Assembly: GCF_017357385.1 (NCBI RefSeq)
Contig: NZ_CP071637.1
Span: forward strand, 202,831-266,830
Origin: Rhizobium sp. NZLR1
GTDB taxonomy: Bacteria; Pseudomonadota; Alphaproteobacteria; Rhizobiales; Rhizobiaceae
DNA: 64,000 nt
Direction of reading: 5' to 3'
In this document: positions 27,693 through 35,682 of the stretch, in pieces
Position numbering within the stretch: the stretch's first letter is position 1
How the letters are laid out: each line of letters starts with the position of its first letter
Notes under the pieces: generated by a model
Seen by the model: the letters and a program-made list of their open reading frames with translations, nothing else
Databases searched by the model: none
What the model was told of the DNA's origin: nothing
Translations under genes and position numbers: made by a program

Positions 27693-28094
27693 TCACCTGC
27701 CGCCGAGCAGCTTGCTGAGGCTGGCGCGCCGCAGATACGCGACCGTGCCGGTGATCAACAGGAGAACGATCGCCGGGCCAGGGTTCCCGCCAATCACCAG
27801 CAAATGGGTGAGCACGCCGAACGCCATGGTGGTCGCAAGAAGCAGGCCGCCGAGGCCGGCGATGGCCGGGACCAGCAGGGCAATGGCCCCGGTTATCTCG
27901 ACAAGGCCGGTGACGATCCGGAACCACTGGCCGATCCCGATCTGGTCGAAAATAGCCACCATCATCGGCACACCGGCAAGCTTGGCGCTACCGGAGGCGA
28001 TGAACGCTGCTGCCGCCAGGATCTGCAAGACCCAGGAGGCAATCCTGATCTTCTTGTTGGGGATGGCCGAAGTGGCCAAAAGTGTCGCACTCAT
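27693..28094 (-). CDS. DoxX family inner-membrane protein
   Basis: 133 residues with four predicted TM helices, including AAAFIASGSAKLAGVPMM and GIGQWFRIVTGLVEITGAIAL, the usual DoxX pattern. An AAGGATAAAG site precedes ATG 28094. It lies between azoreductase and luciferase-like genes, as DoxX genes often do in quinone- or thiol-stress operons. Molecular function unproven. Confidence 0.85.
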   Translation of the reverse strand: MSATLLATSAIPNKKIRIASWVLQILAAAAFIASGSAKLAGVPMMVAIFDQIGIGQWFRIVTGLVEITGAIALLVPAIAGLGGLLLATTMAFGVLTHLLVIGGNPGPAIVLLLITGTVAYLRRASLSKLLGGR

Positions 28095-28130
28095 TGTCTT
28101 TATCCTTCGTGATGGAGTCGCTGAGCTGGC

Positions 28131-28742
28131 TCAGGCAGCAAGCGCGTTGATTTCGGTCTTAGCGGCGGCTATTGCGGCAGCCTTCGCTTCCTCGCCGAGC
28201 GCCAGACCTTCGGCGCGAATGACGGTGACATCCGAGAGACCGATGAAGTTCAAGGTCGCGATGAGATAGCTTTCCTGATGGTCGAGCGCCGCAGCCGGGC
28301 TCTCGCCGGTGTAGACGCCGCCACGGGCCGAGGCGATGAACACCTTCTTGTTTTTGGGCAGGAGGCCTTCCGGGCCCTTTTCGGTATAGCGGAAGGTGCG
28401 GCCTGCAACGAGGACACGGTCCACCCAGCCCTTGAGCTGCGTCGGGATGGAGAAGTTGTACATCGGGGCGCCAATGACGATGATGTCGGCAGCGAAAAGA
28501 TCATCGATATACGAACCACCGAGGGCGACGTCCTGACCGATAGCGGGCGTAGATGGTGAAGCGCCCTGGAAGACCGCCAGATGATCCGGCGCAAGGTGCA
28601 GGGCTGCATCGATCACGAGATCGCGGCGGATCACCGAGGCGCCCGGATGAAGCGCAAGCTGCTTGGTGACGATGTCTGCGGAGAGAGTGCGGCTGACGGA
28701 ATAGCCACCGAGAATGCTGGAGTCGATATGAAGAATGGTCAT
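28131..28742 (-). CDS. azoR: FMN-dependent NADH:quinone/azo reductase
   Basis: 203 residues, the normal AzoR size. Flavodoxin-like fold with ILHIDSSILGGYSVSR at the N-terminus, PMYNFSIPTQLKGWVDRVL for FMN binding and SARGGVYTG. The start is ATG 28742 with AGGAG upstream; a longer open frame to 28805 has no site. It reduces quinones, and azo dyes in vitro, by two electrons. Divergent from a LysR gene that probably controls it. Confidence 0.9.
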   Translation of the reverse strand: MTILHIDSSILGGYSVSRTLSADIVTKQLALHPGASVIRRDLVIDAALHLAPDHLAVFQGASPSTPAIGQDVALGGSYIDDLFAADIIVIGAPMYNFSIPTQLKGWVDRVLVAGRTFRYTEKGPEGLLPKNKKVFIASARGGVYTGESPAAALDHQESYLIATLNFIGLSDVTVIRAEGLALGEEAKAAAIAAAKTEINALAA

Positions 28743-28810
28743 AGAGGGAACTCCTGACGGTTTGGGCGCTCGAGGCGCGAACAGGGCGATAATTTTGTTC
28801 AACATGGCCC

Positions 28811-28845
28811 GTATTGATTGCCATGCTTGGCGAGCATCTGAATAC
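28811..28845. promoter_or_regulatory. Nested inverted repeat in the azoR-lysR divergent region, candidate LysR operator
   Basis: ATGCT(28823-28827)-N5-AGCAT(28833-28837) is flanked by GTATT(28811-28815) and AATAC(28841-28845), giving two nested inverted repeats about midway between the two start codons. LysR-type activators typically bind such interrupted palindromes in the shared promoter. Assignment is by position and symmetry only. Confidence 0.5.
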
Positions 28846-28895
28846 CCGTTATATTCCGAGACGAACCATCCCTGAGAGAGATAGAAAGGTCATTC

Positions 28896-29804
28896 ATGCT
28901 GGACGGTTTGTCGTTGGATCAGGTGCGAACATTCATTGCCGCGGTAGACGAGGGCAGTTTCTCGGCTGCCGGGCGCAAACTGAACCGCGCCCAGTCCGCC
29001 GTCAGCGACATGGTCCGCGCCCTGGAGATCCAGCTTGGTGTCGCTCTGTTCGATCGAAGCGGCCGATACCCACAGCTGACGGAAGCAGGGCGGGCGCTGC
29101 TTACGAATGCACGCGAGATCGTCGCCAATGTCGATGCGATTAAGTCGCGAGCCAAGGGCATCTCCAGCGGCGTGGAGCCGGAGTTATCGGTCGTGATAGA
29201 CGTGTTGTTTCCAATCCGCGTGATCGCGGAGGTCGCCAGCGAGTTCAGACAGCGGTTTCCCTTGGTGCCGTTGAGATTGTATGTCGAGGTGCTTGGCGGC
29301 ACGTTTCTGCCACTTCTCGATAGAAGGGCGAGCGTTGGCATCGTTGGATCACTACCAATGATGCCGGCCGGCATTGCTTCCGAGGCACTGGGTGGCATTG
29401 CCTTTGCGGCCGTTACGGCTGCCAGTCATCCGCTTGCGAGTTGGAACGGTGTCATTCCGAAAAGCGAGCTCGCGCGTCACGTCCAGATCGTGCTCACCGA
29501 TCGCAGCGATCTGTCCAATGGAAGAGAGTTCGGTGTCATGTCGACCCAGACATGGCGGCTGGCCGACCTGTTCGCCAAACACGCATTCCTGCTAAACGGC
29601 CTGGGGTGGGGCGGAATGCCTCTGCACGCGGTCGAGGACGACCTGAAGGCCGGAAGGCTGGTGGAGTTGCAGATCGATGAGTTTCCTGGCGCCGGGTTCC
29701 GCATGCCGATGTCGGCCGCCTATCTCACGGACGATCCGCCGGGCCCTGCGGGCAGATGGTTGATCGAGCGACTAAAGGATTGTTCGTCACGCCGTGGCGA
29801 TTAG
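28896..29804 (+). CDS. LysR-family transcriptional regulator
   Basis: 302 residues. The N-terminal winged helix-turn-helix reads FIAAVDEGSFSAAGRKLNRA and QSAVSDMVRALE; a periplasmic-binding-like effector domain follows. AAAGG lies upstream of ATG 28896. Divergent from azoR, which is the likely target; the inducer may be a quinone or electrophile. Confidence 0.88.
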   Translation: MLDGLSLDQVRTFIAAVDEGSFSAAGRKLNRAQSAVSDMVRALEIQLGVALFDRSGRYPQLTEAGRALLTNAREIVANVDAIKSRAKGISSGVEPELSVVIDVLFPIRVIAEVASEFRQRFPLVPLRLYVEVLGGTFLPLLDRRASVGIVGSLPMMPAGIASEALGGIAFAAVTAASHPLASWNGVIPKSELARHVQIVLTDRSDLSNGREFGVMSTQTWRLADLFAKHAFLLNGLGWGGMPLHAVEDDLKAGRLVELQIDEFPGAGFRMPMSAAYLTDDPPGPAGRWLIERLKDCSSRRGD

Positions 29805-30306
29805 GCCGGTGATCTCCATGACGGCGATGCAGCCGGCCGAGGCTATAGAAAGCCCCAGCAGGTATCCGCGGGGCAGTAAGACCGCGAGCGAACGACAGCC
29901 GATACGCTCGAAACGTCTCCATTCATCGCCAGGGGAGATGGATAGTCCCGGAATATAGCGGCTAGTTCGATAGCGTTTGCTTATGGCAAGAAGACTGAGT
30001 GAGAGCCGGCCCACCTGCAGTGCAGCCGGTTGTTGCCGCTGGGCTGCACCTGACAGATAGTAAGTCCGCGTCTGAACCCGGGGGAGCCAACATGACTTTA
30101 CGTCTCGCAACGCTTCTCACCCTCGCTGTCCTCGGTCGCCGGAAGTCACACGACTGACTTCAGCCGCTCGACCGGCTGGCCGGAGGAGCCTCAACGGAGC
30201 ACGCCGTCCACCGGGTACTGAAAACAGCCAGCGTTCGTCTTTTCATCCGGGATCACGCTTGTCGGTTTCCGAGACCGTCTGTCCCGTCGCTGCGAAATCG
30301 GCAAGG
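29805..30306. other. Non-coding stretch, no supported gene
   Basis: This gap of about 500 bp has a few short open frames but none with a convincing start, ribosome-binding site or recognisable family. A short signal-peptide-like start (MTLRLATLLTLAVLG, from 30091) breaks off at once, which looks like a truncated gene end. The stretch probably carries the promoter of the gene at 30377. Confidence 0.4.
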
Positions 30307-30352
30307 CTGTGGCCACAGACAAAAGCCGTCTTCGGTGGCCGCAGTCTTTTTT
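30307..30352 (+). terminator. Intrinsic-terminator-like hairpin in the leader of the luciferase-like gene
   Basis: CTGTGGCCAC (30307-30316) pairs with GTGGCCGCAG (30335-30344), ten pairs including one G-T, and is followed at once by TCTTTTTT (30345-30352). This is a rightward intrinsic terminator or attenuator. It ends 24 bases before the ATG at 30377, so it either stops read-through from upstream or sits inside the leader and controls the gene. Confidence 0.6.
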
Positions 30353-30376
30353 AATATAAGTTCGAAAGGAAACCGC

Positions 30377-31435
30377 ATGGAAATCGGAGTCGATAGTTTT
30401 GCGATGGTGGTCGCCAGCCCCCAAGGCGGTCACCTTCCGTCACCCGCAGACCGCATCGCCAATATTCTGGGTGATGTCGAGATGGCCGACAGGGTGGGGC
30501 TCGATATTTTTGGCATGGGCGAGCATCATCGTGAAAGCGCGCTGGATTCTGCTCCTGCCGTTATTCTCTCTGCAGCCGCTGCCCGGACAAAAACCATCCG
30601 GTTGACGAGCGCCGTTACGGTTTTGAGCGCAGCCGATCCGGTGCGGGTTTTTCAGGAGTTCGCCACTCTCGATCTGATTTCGAAAGGCCGTGCCGAAATT
30701 ATCGTCGGTCGCGGATCGTTCATCGAGGCCTATCCACTATTCGGGTTTGCACTCGAAAACTATGATGAACTTTTCGCCGAGAAGCTGGACCTTCTCCTGA
30801 AGCTTAACGAGGCCCCGCGGATCGCATGGAAAGGTCGCTTTCGTCCTGAGCTCAACGGGGAAGGAGTGTTTCCCCGTCCACATCAGAACATGTTACCGAT
30901 CTGGCTTGGCGTCGGAGGCACACCTGAATCCTTCGTCCGCGCCGGCACACTCGGCTTGCCGCTGATGCTTGCCGTCATCGGCGGCACATTCGAGCATTTC
31001 CGCCCGCTCGTCGATCTTTACCGGCGCGCCTGGCAGGTCGCGGGTCATCCAATCGGGCAGGAAAAAGTCGGGTTGCATGCGATGGGCTTCGTTGGGAATA
31101 CCGACGAGGATGCCAGGGAAGGGTTCTTTCCCGGTTGGTTCCAGATGTTTACTCAAGGTGCGAAGGAACGTGGCAGACCACCGGTCAGCCGAGCTCAGTT
31201 CGACACGCTGTGCGGTCCGCGGGGTGCGTTCCTTGTCGGAAGTCCACAAACCGTTGCCGCCAAAATGCTGGAGGCAAGCCAAACGCTTGGCGGGCTATCA
31301 CGTATAAGCTTTCAGATGAGCCCGGCGGCGCTTGAAGTCGATGCCATGCGACGTTCGATCGAACTTTTGGGAACCGCTGTTGCTCCTGAAATCCGGCGCA
31401 CGCTTCGCGTCAGCGGAGAGGCCACGCATGGGTGA
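30377..31435 (+). CDS. LLM-class flavin-dependent oxidoreductase (paralogue of 26562-27632)
   Basis: 352 residues, with IFGMGEHHRES, IRLTSAVTVLSAADPVR, ISKGRAEIIVGRGSF and PIWLGVGGTPESFVRAG at the same positions as in its paralogue. The start is ATG 30377 with AAAGGAA upstream. Its last codons overlap the start of a ruined glutathionyl-hydroquinone reductase gene (ATGGGTGA), so the two were once translationally coupled. Likely FMN-dependent oxidoreduction; substrate unknown. Confidence 0.87.
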   Translation: MEIGVDSFAMVVASPQGGHLPSPADRIANILGDVEMADRVGLDIFGMGEHHRESALDSAPAVILSAAAARTKTIRLTSAVTVLSAADPVRVFQEFATLDLISKGRAEIIVGRGSFIEAYPLFGFALENYDELFAEKLDLLLKLNEAPRIAWKGRFRPELNGEGVFPRPHQNMLPIWLGVGGTPESFVRAGTLGLPLMLAVIGGTFEHFRPLVDLYRRAWQVAGHPIGQEKVGLHAMGFVGNTDEDAREGFFPGWFQMFTQGAKERGRPPVSRAQFDTLCGPRGAFLVGSPQTVAAKMLEASQTLGGLSRISFQMSPAALEVDAMRRSIELLGTAVAPEIRRTLRVSGEATHG

Positions 31436-31824
31436 ACTAATCAACGGCAAGTGGCTTTGCGTGTCGCTTGCCTGCCCTGGGTACATCGCACCCGATTACG
31501 CGCAACCTGAAAGACCTTGACGAGATCGTCAACATCTCGATTGTCCATTGGTATGCGGGTGAAGATGGTTGGTTATTCGATTTGAAATGTCCGAAATAGA
31601 CTGGATAGAAGCGTAGCAGGGTTGGAAAGAGATATCCGCTCTGTCGGGCGCTCGCTCTTTCAGCATCCCGATATCCGACCGTCGATTTCGACCACATCAA
31701 AGCGCATTACGACTGCAGCCATACTTGATTGAACCCAAGCGGTATCGTCCCGGTCGGACCTGAGCACAATTTCGATGCACCATTTGGAGACCATCGTAAG
31801 GATACGCGCACTCCGACCGCTTAG
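31428..31824 (+). pseudogene. Pseudogene of a glutathionyl-hydroquinone reductase (YqjG/PcpF/ECM4-type GST)
   Basis: Fragments of one protein are readable in order. MGELINGKW (31428) is the family N-terminus. WVHRTR (31478) and RNLKDLDEIVNISIVHWYAG (31501 on) match the CPWAHRTLI-R-LKGLED-SVVHP block in two further frames. Downstream, LFQHPDI is followed by VDFDHIKAHYDCSHT, a stop (31726) and LNPSGIVPVGPEHNFDAP, the conserved C-terminal block. The middle of the gene, about 600 bases, is missing. The intact enzyme would reduce glutathionyl-hydroquinones, which fits the quinone-related neighbours. This explains most of the 506-bp gap; nothing is seen in 31825-31941. Confidence 0.8.
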
Positions 31825-31941
31825 CATAACCAGCTTGCGGAATGCTCAACTTAGCTAGGGCACCGCTTCACCGGTGAGCTGTCGAGTTTAAGAAGGTCGT
31901 CGCTGGTCGCGCATCAGCCCCTTAATCTTGCGCTTTACGTA

Positions 31942-33081
31942 TCAGGTGCCAGCATCAATTCGGATGATCGGCTTAAGGGTTACGCCCTTCTCGCTGTCCT
32001 CCGCGGCCTCATTGATTTGCTCGAACGGATAGAACTTGACGAGCTTGTCGAATGGAAAATGACCGGCGAGATAAAGGTCGATCAGGCGCGGAATAAAAAT
32101 GTCCGGAACGCTGTCGCCTTCGATCACACCGCGAACGGCCTTGGAATTCTGAAGCAGGTCTAGTGCATCCAGATCGAGCACCGAATCGGGCTTGGAAGCC
32201 CCGACCACCGCGGCGGTGCCACGCGGGCGCAACGCCAAAACCGCGTTACGTATGACGGCAGGAATGCCGGTCGAATCCATGGCGAAATCGACTCCCCCAC
32301 CGGTGACCTCTCGAATAACGGCAACCGCATCCTGCTCCTTGCTGTTGATGACGTGCGTGGCGCCAAGCGTCAGGGCAAGGTCGAGCCGAGAAGGAACGAC
32401 ATCAACGACAAAAATTGTCGTTGCGCGAACAGCCGCCGCCGCCATCACGGCCGAAAGGCCGACTGCGCCACCGCCAAATGCTGCGAAGGACTGGCCGGCC
32501 GACACCTGCAACGCATTGAGGACTGTGCCGGCGCCGGTCTGGACGCCGCAACCGAGTGGACCGAGCAGTTCCAGCGGCGCGTCCTTGCGCACCTTCACGA
32601 CGTTGCGCTCATTGGCGATGGCGTAGGCGCCGAAAGAAGACTGCCCGAAGAAACGATCGTTCAAGAGGCTATGATCGTGGCCGCAGAGCGCGTGTGAGCC
32701 GTCCTCGGCGCGCTGTCCAGAGAAGTTATGGGCATTGAAGTTTTCGCAATAGGCGGGATGCCCTTCCTGGCACGCACGGCAATGGCGGCAGGACAGGAAA
32801 GTGAGCACGACATGATCTCCTGGCTGCACCTTGGTGACGTGCGCCCCAACAGCCTCGACAACGCCTGAGCCTTCATGGCCGAGCACGATCGGATGTGGGA
32901 CCGGGAAGACCTGGTCGCGGGCGATCATGTCGGTGTGGCACATGCCCGTGGCAACGATCCTGACGACCACCTCGTATTCGCGCGGCGGCGTCAGCGTCAC
33001 CGACTCCAGTTGAAAGGGTCCGCCCTTTTGGCGGACGACGGCGGCCTGAAAATTATCGAATGAACGTAGCTGATCGGACAT
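31942..33081 (-). CDS. Zinc-dependent alcohol dehydrogenase, MDR family (aryl-alcohol dehydrogenase-like)
   Basis: 379 residues. Catalytic zinc ligands: Cys and His in GMCHTDMIARD and GHEGSGVVEAVG. The structural zinc site is CRHCRACQEGHPAYC. Coenzyme motif: FGGGAVGLSAVMAA. The pattern matches NAD-dependent class III-like / benzyl alcohol dehydrogenases. ATG 33081 is preceded by AGGGAGGGC-type sequence. It is a single transcription unit or the end of the NmrA/SnoaL unit, which seems to end at the hairpin at 33226. Confidence 0.9.
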   Translation of the reverse strand: MSDQLRSFDNFQAAVVRQKGGPFQLESVTLTPPREYEVVVRIVATGMCHTDMIARDQVFPVPHPIVLGHEGSGVVEAVGAHVTKVQPGDHVVLTFLSCRHCRACQEGHPAYCENFNAHNFSGQRAEDGSHALCGHDHSLLNDRFFGQSSFGAYAIANERNVVKVRKDAPLELLGPLGCGVQTGAGTVLNALQVSAGQSFAAFGGGAVGLSAVMAAAAVRATTIFVVDVVPSRLDLALTLGATHVINSKEQDAVAVIREVTGGGVDFAMDSTGIPAVIRNAVLALRPRGTAAVVGASKPDSVLDLDALDLLQNSKAVRGVIEGDSVPDIFIPRLIDLYLAGHFPFDKLVKFYPFEQINEAAEDSEKGVTLKPIIRIDAGT

Positions 33082-33225
33082 ATTGCCCTCCCTGAAACAG
33101 GTTTGGTCTTTCTAGGTTTGCCGGCTCCCCTGGGGCGTCGACAAGGATATGAAGCTGTGCCTCGCTGATGTTTCAGGGCCGGTATGATATCCGACAGTTC
33201 ATCGATCACAGCGGCCCCTTTGCGA

Positions 33226-33258
33226 AAATCCCCGCCAGCGCAAGGCTGGCGAGGATTT
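33226..33258 (-). terminator. Hairpin terminator after the NmrA-like gene
   Basis: AAATCC-C-CGCCAGC (33226-33239), loop GCAAG, GCTGGCG-A-GGATTT (33245-33258): a 13-pair stem with one mismatch. On the minus strand it starts 18 bases past the stop at 33277 and leads into TTTTCGC, consistent with an intrinsic terminator for the leftward unit. Confidence 0.6.
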
Positions 33259-33276
33259 CCCGTCCTGGGAGGACGA

Positions 33277-34116
33277 TCAGGCGAACTTGGCAGCGTGGTC
33301 CGACACGTAGGTGGCGAGCGACCGAGGCACAGTGCCGGTTAGCGTCTTAACGTCCTCGGTAACCGCAGCGGTCCAGCCCTGACGAACCGGATAGAAGATG
33401 GTCGCCAGAAAGGCGGCATAGTCCTTTGGGACGCCCGCGCCGGTGAGGATGTCGATGAAGGCTTCGTCGGTCACCGGCGTGTAGGCGATCGTCTTGCCAG
33501 CCGCTGGCGTGATCAGCGTGGCGGCGTCCGCGTAGCTCAACGCTTCGGGGCCGGTCAGATTGAATGCCTTGCCGTTGAACGCATCCGAGGTGAGCGCAGC
33601 AGCCGCGCTCGCCGCGATATCACGCACATCGATGAAGGAGGACTTTCCGTCATCGGCCGGAACACCGATGACGCCATGCTCCTTGATGCCGACCAGCCAG
33701 AAGGTGTGGAAATTGTCTGCAAACCAGTTCGGGCGCAGAATGACGTAGGGCGTGCCGACCTTTTCGAGAAACAGTTCGACTTGGCGGTAGGGTATGCTGT
33801 CGTCGGCGTCGACGCCGAACACCGTTTGCAGGACGACCTTCACCTTCCGGTCGGCCGCGAACTGGATGAGAGGCTTCAAAAGTGTGTCAACGCCCAGATA
33901 TCCGGTTGGCACCATGACATAAGCGCGGTCGACACCGTCGAAGGCTGCCGGGAAGGTCGAGGCGTCGGCAAGATCGAACGCGACGCTCTCGGCTCCGTCA
34001 ACCGCCTTGCCGCCGCGTGACGCGGCTTTCACCTGCTCACCCTTCGTGACGAGTTCAGCAACAAGCGGCGTACCGATATTGCCGGTGGCACCGATAACGA
34101 GGATTTTTCCAGTCAT
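33277..34116 (-). CDS. NmrA-like NAD(P)-binding protein (atypical SDR)
   Basis: 279 residues. N-terminal dinucleotide motif ILVIGATGNIGTPLVAEL, an internal VILRPNWFADNF block and no YxxxK catalytic pair, which marks the atypical NmrA/HSCARG/quinone oxidoreductase 2 branch. The start is ATG 34116 with GGAG upstream; the frame extends to 34296 without a site. It lies 52 bp downstream of the SnoaL gene. Members sense NADP(H) or reduce quinones. Confidence 0.87.
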   Translation of the reverse strand: MTGKILVIGATGNIGTPLVAELVTKGEQVKAASRGGKAVDGAESVAFDLADASTFPAAFDGVDRAYVMVPTGYLGVDTLLKPLIQFAADRKVKVVLQTVFGVDADDSIPYRQVELFLEKVGTPYVILRPNWFADNFHTFWLVGIKEHGVIGVPADDGKSSFIDVRDIAASAAAALTSDAFNGKAFNLTGPEALSYADAATLITPAAGKTIAYTPVTDEAFIDILTGAGVPKDYAAFLATIFYPVRQGWTAAVTEDVKTLTGTVPRSLATYVSDHAAKFA

Positions 34117-34168
34117 TGTAATCTCCGAATGCTGTAGAAACTGAAAGAGCGAGAACGTCGGCCCCGGA

Positions 34169-35032
34169 TCAGAACTTGCCATTTTTGTTCTTCCACTCCG
34201 ACTTAGCCGGAATGGTCTCGATGGCGTCCCAATGCTCGGCGATTTTGCCGTTCTCGACCCGGAACAAGTCGTAGAACGAGGTGTGCTTGCCAGCAAAGCT
34301 GCCTTCGGAAACCGTTAGTACAAAGTTGCCTTCGCCGAGCACATGGTGGACACGGTCGTACTTCATGGTGACGCCGGCTTTGGCCATTGCCTGAAGCGCC
34401 GCGCCGAGCCCCGAGAGGCCGTCAGCAATCTGCGGATTGTGCTGAATATAGTTTTCGCCGTCGAAATAGCCGGCGAGCTTGCCCATCTTGCCGGCGACCA
34501 GGATGTCGCTGACGAAGTTCTTCACCAGTTTCTTGTTAGCTGCGGTCTTGTCGAGATCCACGGCCTCGGTCGGCCCATCGGTCATGCTATGCTTGCTGGG
34601 GTTCGGGCCGGCCGTTTCCTGGAGATTGTCCCAATGCTCGACGATCTTGCCCTTCTCGAAACGGAAAATGTCGAAACCGATCTTCGGGCCGAAGAAGTTG
34701 TAGTCCGTATGCGCAAAGACATAGTCGCCATCCTGGAAGACCCGCACGGTGTTAACGTGCGCGGAGCCCTTCGGAACGGCCGCAAGAAGTTCGCCAAAAC
34801 CCTTCAGCCCGTCCGCGGCGCCGAGATTGTGCTGGATGTACTTCTTGGGATTGATGACCGCGACGGGCGCGCTTTCGCCGGTCTCGATGGCCTTCAGGAG
34901 TGCGGTGACCTCCTGCTTTTTTTGGGTGGCGTCGGCGCTCCCCGCAGAAGAAGCGGCCATTGCCGGCTGAGCGAGAGCGATGATCGTCATCGCGGCGGCC
35001 GTGAGGAGACTACGGCGGTTGAGAGCTTTCAT
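34169..35032 (-). CDS. Exported protein with two SnoaL-like domains
   Basis: 287 residues: an N-terminal signal with twin arginines (NRRSLLTAAAMTIIALAQPAMA), then two SnoaL/NTF2-like repeats. Both repeats show YIQHN near the start (PKKYIQHNLGAADG and ENYIQHNPQIADG) and a conserved end (GKIVEHWDNLQE, GKIAEHWDAIE). Such proteins are annotated as polyketide-cyclase-like with unknown substrate. The start is ATG 35032; its ribosome-binding site is weak. Probably co-transcribed with the NmrA-like gene. Confidence 0.83.
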   Translation of the reverse strand: MKALNRRSLLTAAAMTIIALAQPAMAASSAGSADATQKKQEVTALLKAIETGESAPVAVINPKKYIQHNLGAADGLKGFGELLAAVPKGSAHVNTVRVFQDGDYVFAHTDYNFFGPKIGFDIFRFEKGKIVEHWDNLQETAGPNPSKHSMTDGPTEAVDLDKTAANKKLVKNFVSDILVAGKMGKLAGYFDGENYIQHNPQIADGLSGLGAALQAMAKAGVTMKYDRVHHVLGEGNFVLTVSEGSFAGKHTSFYDLFRVENGKIAEHWDAIETIPAKSEWKNKNGKF

Positions 35033-35062
35033 TTTCTGTATCCATTCTGGTGACACTTTAAG

Positions 35063-35091
35063 TGTATCTACTGCGAATACATATTTATGTA
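35063..35091. promoter_or_regulatory. Promoter-region motif TGTATCT plus palindrome TACATATTTATGTA
   Basis: Upstream of the SnoaL gene lie TGTATCT (35063-35069), a partial return ATACA (35077-35081) and the palindrome TACATA-TT-TATGTA (35078-35091). TGTATCT is also the half-site of the Rrf2 gene's own palindrome at 44730-44754, so the Rrf2 protein is a candidate regulator. The rest of the 306-bp gap 35033-35338 shows no gene. Confidence 0.4.
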
Positions 35092-35338
35092 AAGAGCCAA
35101 CGTCACCAATCAAGCAATCAAGCCGCCGCGATGCCTCTATCGACCGAAGTTTTCACCGGTTCATTATTTGGGGAGGGGATAGGCGCGTTGTTCGTGCCAG
35201 CTGGGGCGTGAGTTTACTCAAGGTCTTGCGGAAGCCCTGTGGTGGCAATGGTGAAGCGGACAATCTGTTCAGCCGAGCGTGGGGCTTCCCAAATACGCGC
35301 GTTAACTTCCTGAAGGGACGCCATGCGCTCCGTCATTA

Positions 35339-35659
35339 TTACTGGGATGGGGCGATCTCGACCACGAATGGAGGAAAGCCGGCGGCAATCTTAATCTGAC
35401 ACGATAGTCGGCTGTTCGATCTTCTTTCGGCCGAGGCGAAATCCAGCATGTCAGATTCCATCCGCTCAGGTTCGCCTAGCAGTCGAAAGGCGATATCGTC
35501 GACATACACGTGACATGTCGCGCAAGCGCAAGCGCCACCGCATTCGGCGGCGATCCCGTCCACCCCTTCGCGTACGGCGATCTCCATCAGACTGAAGCCC
35601 ACTGGGACCTCGACATCCTTACGAGCACCAGAGCTTTCAACGAAAGTTACAATCACCAT
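35339..35659 (-). CDS. [2Fe-2S] ferredoxin, adrenodoxin/putidaredoxin type
   Basis: 106 residues with the cluster ligands in ECGGACACATCHVYVDD (C-x5-C-x2-C) and a distal Cys in RLSCQIKIA. The LGEPERMESDMLD segment is typical of P450-serving ferredoxins. It lies 23 bp downstream of the P450 gene, so it is the evident electron donor. No ferredoxin reductase gene is nearby; it must be shared from elsewhere in the genome. Confidence 0.92.
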   Translation of the reverse strand: MVIVTFVESSGARKDVEVPVGFSLMEIAVREGVDGIAAECGGACACATCHVYVDDIAFRLLGEPERMESDMLDFASAERRSNSRLSCQIKIAAGFPPFVVEIAPSQ

Positions 35660-35682
35660 TCCATTACTCCAATTGTATCAAG

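Noticed and set aside
29787..30110. 107-codon leftward open frame with a hydrophobic C-terminus
   Set aside because: No ribosome-binding site, no family, overlaps the end of the LysR gene; probably chance.
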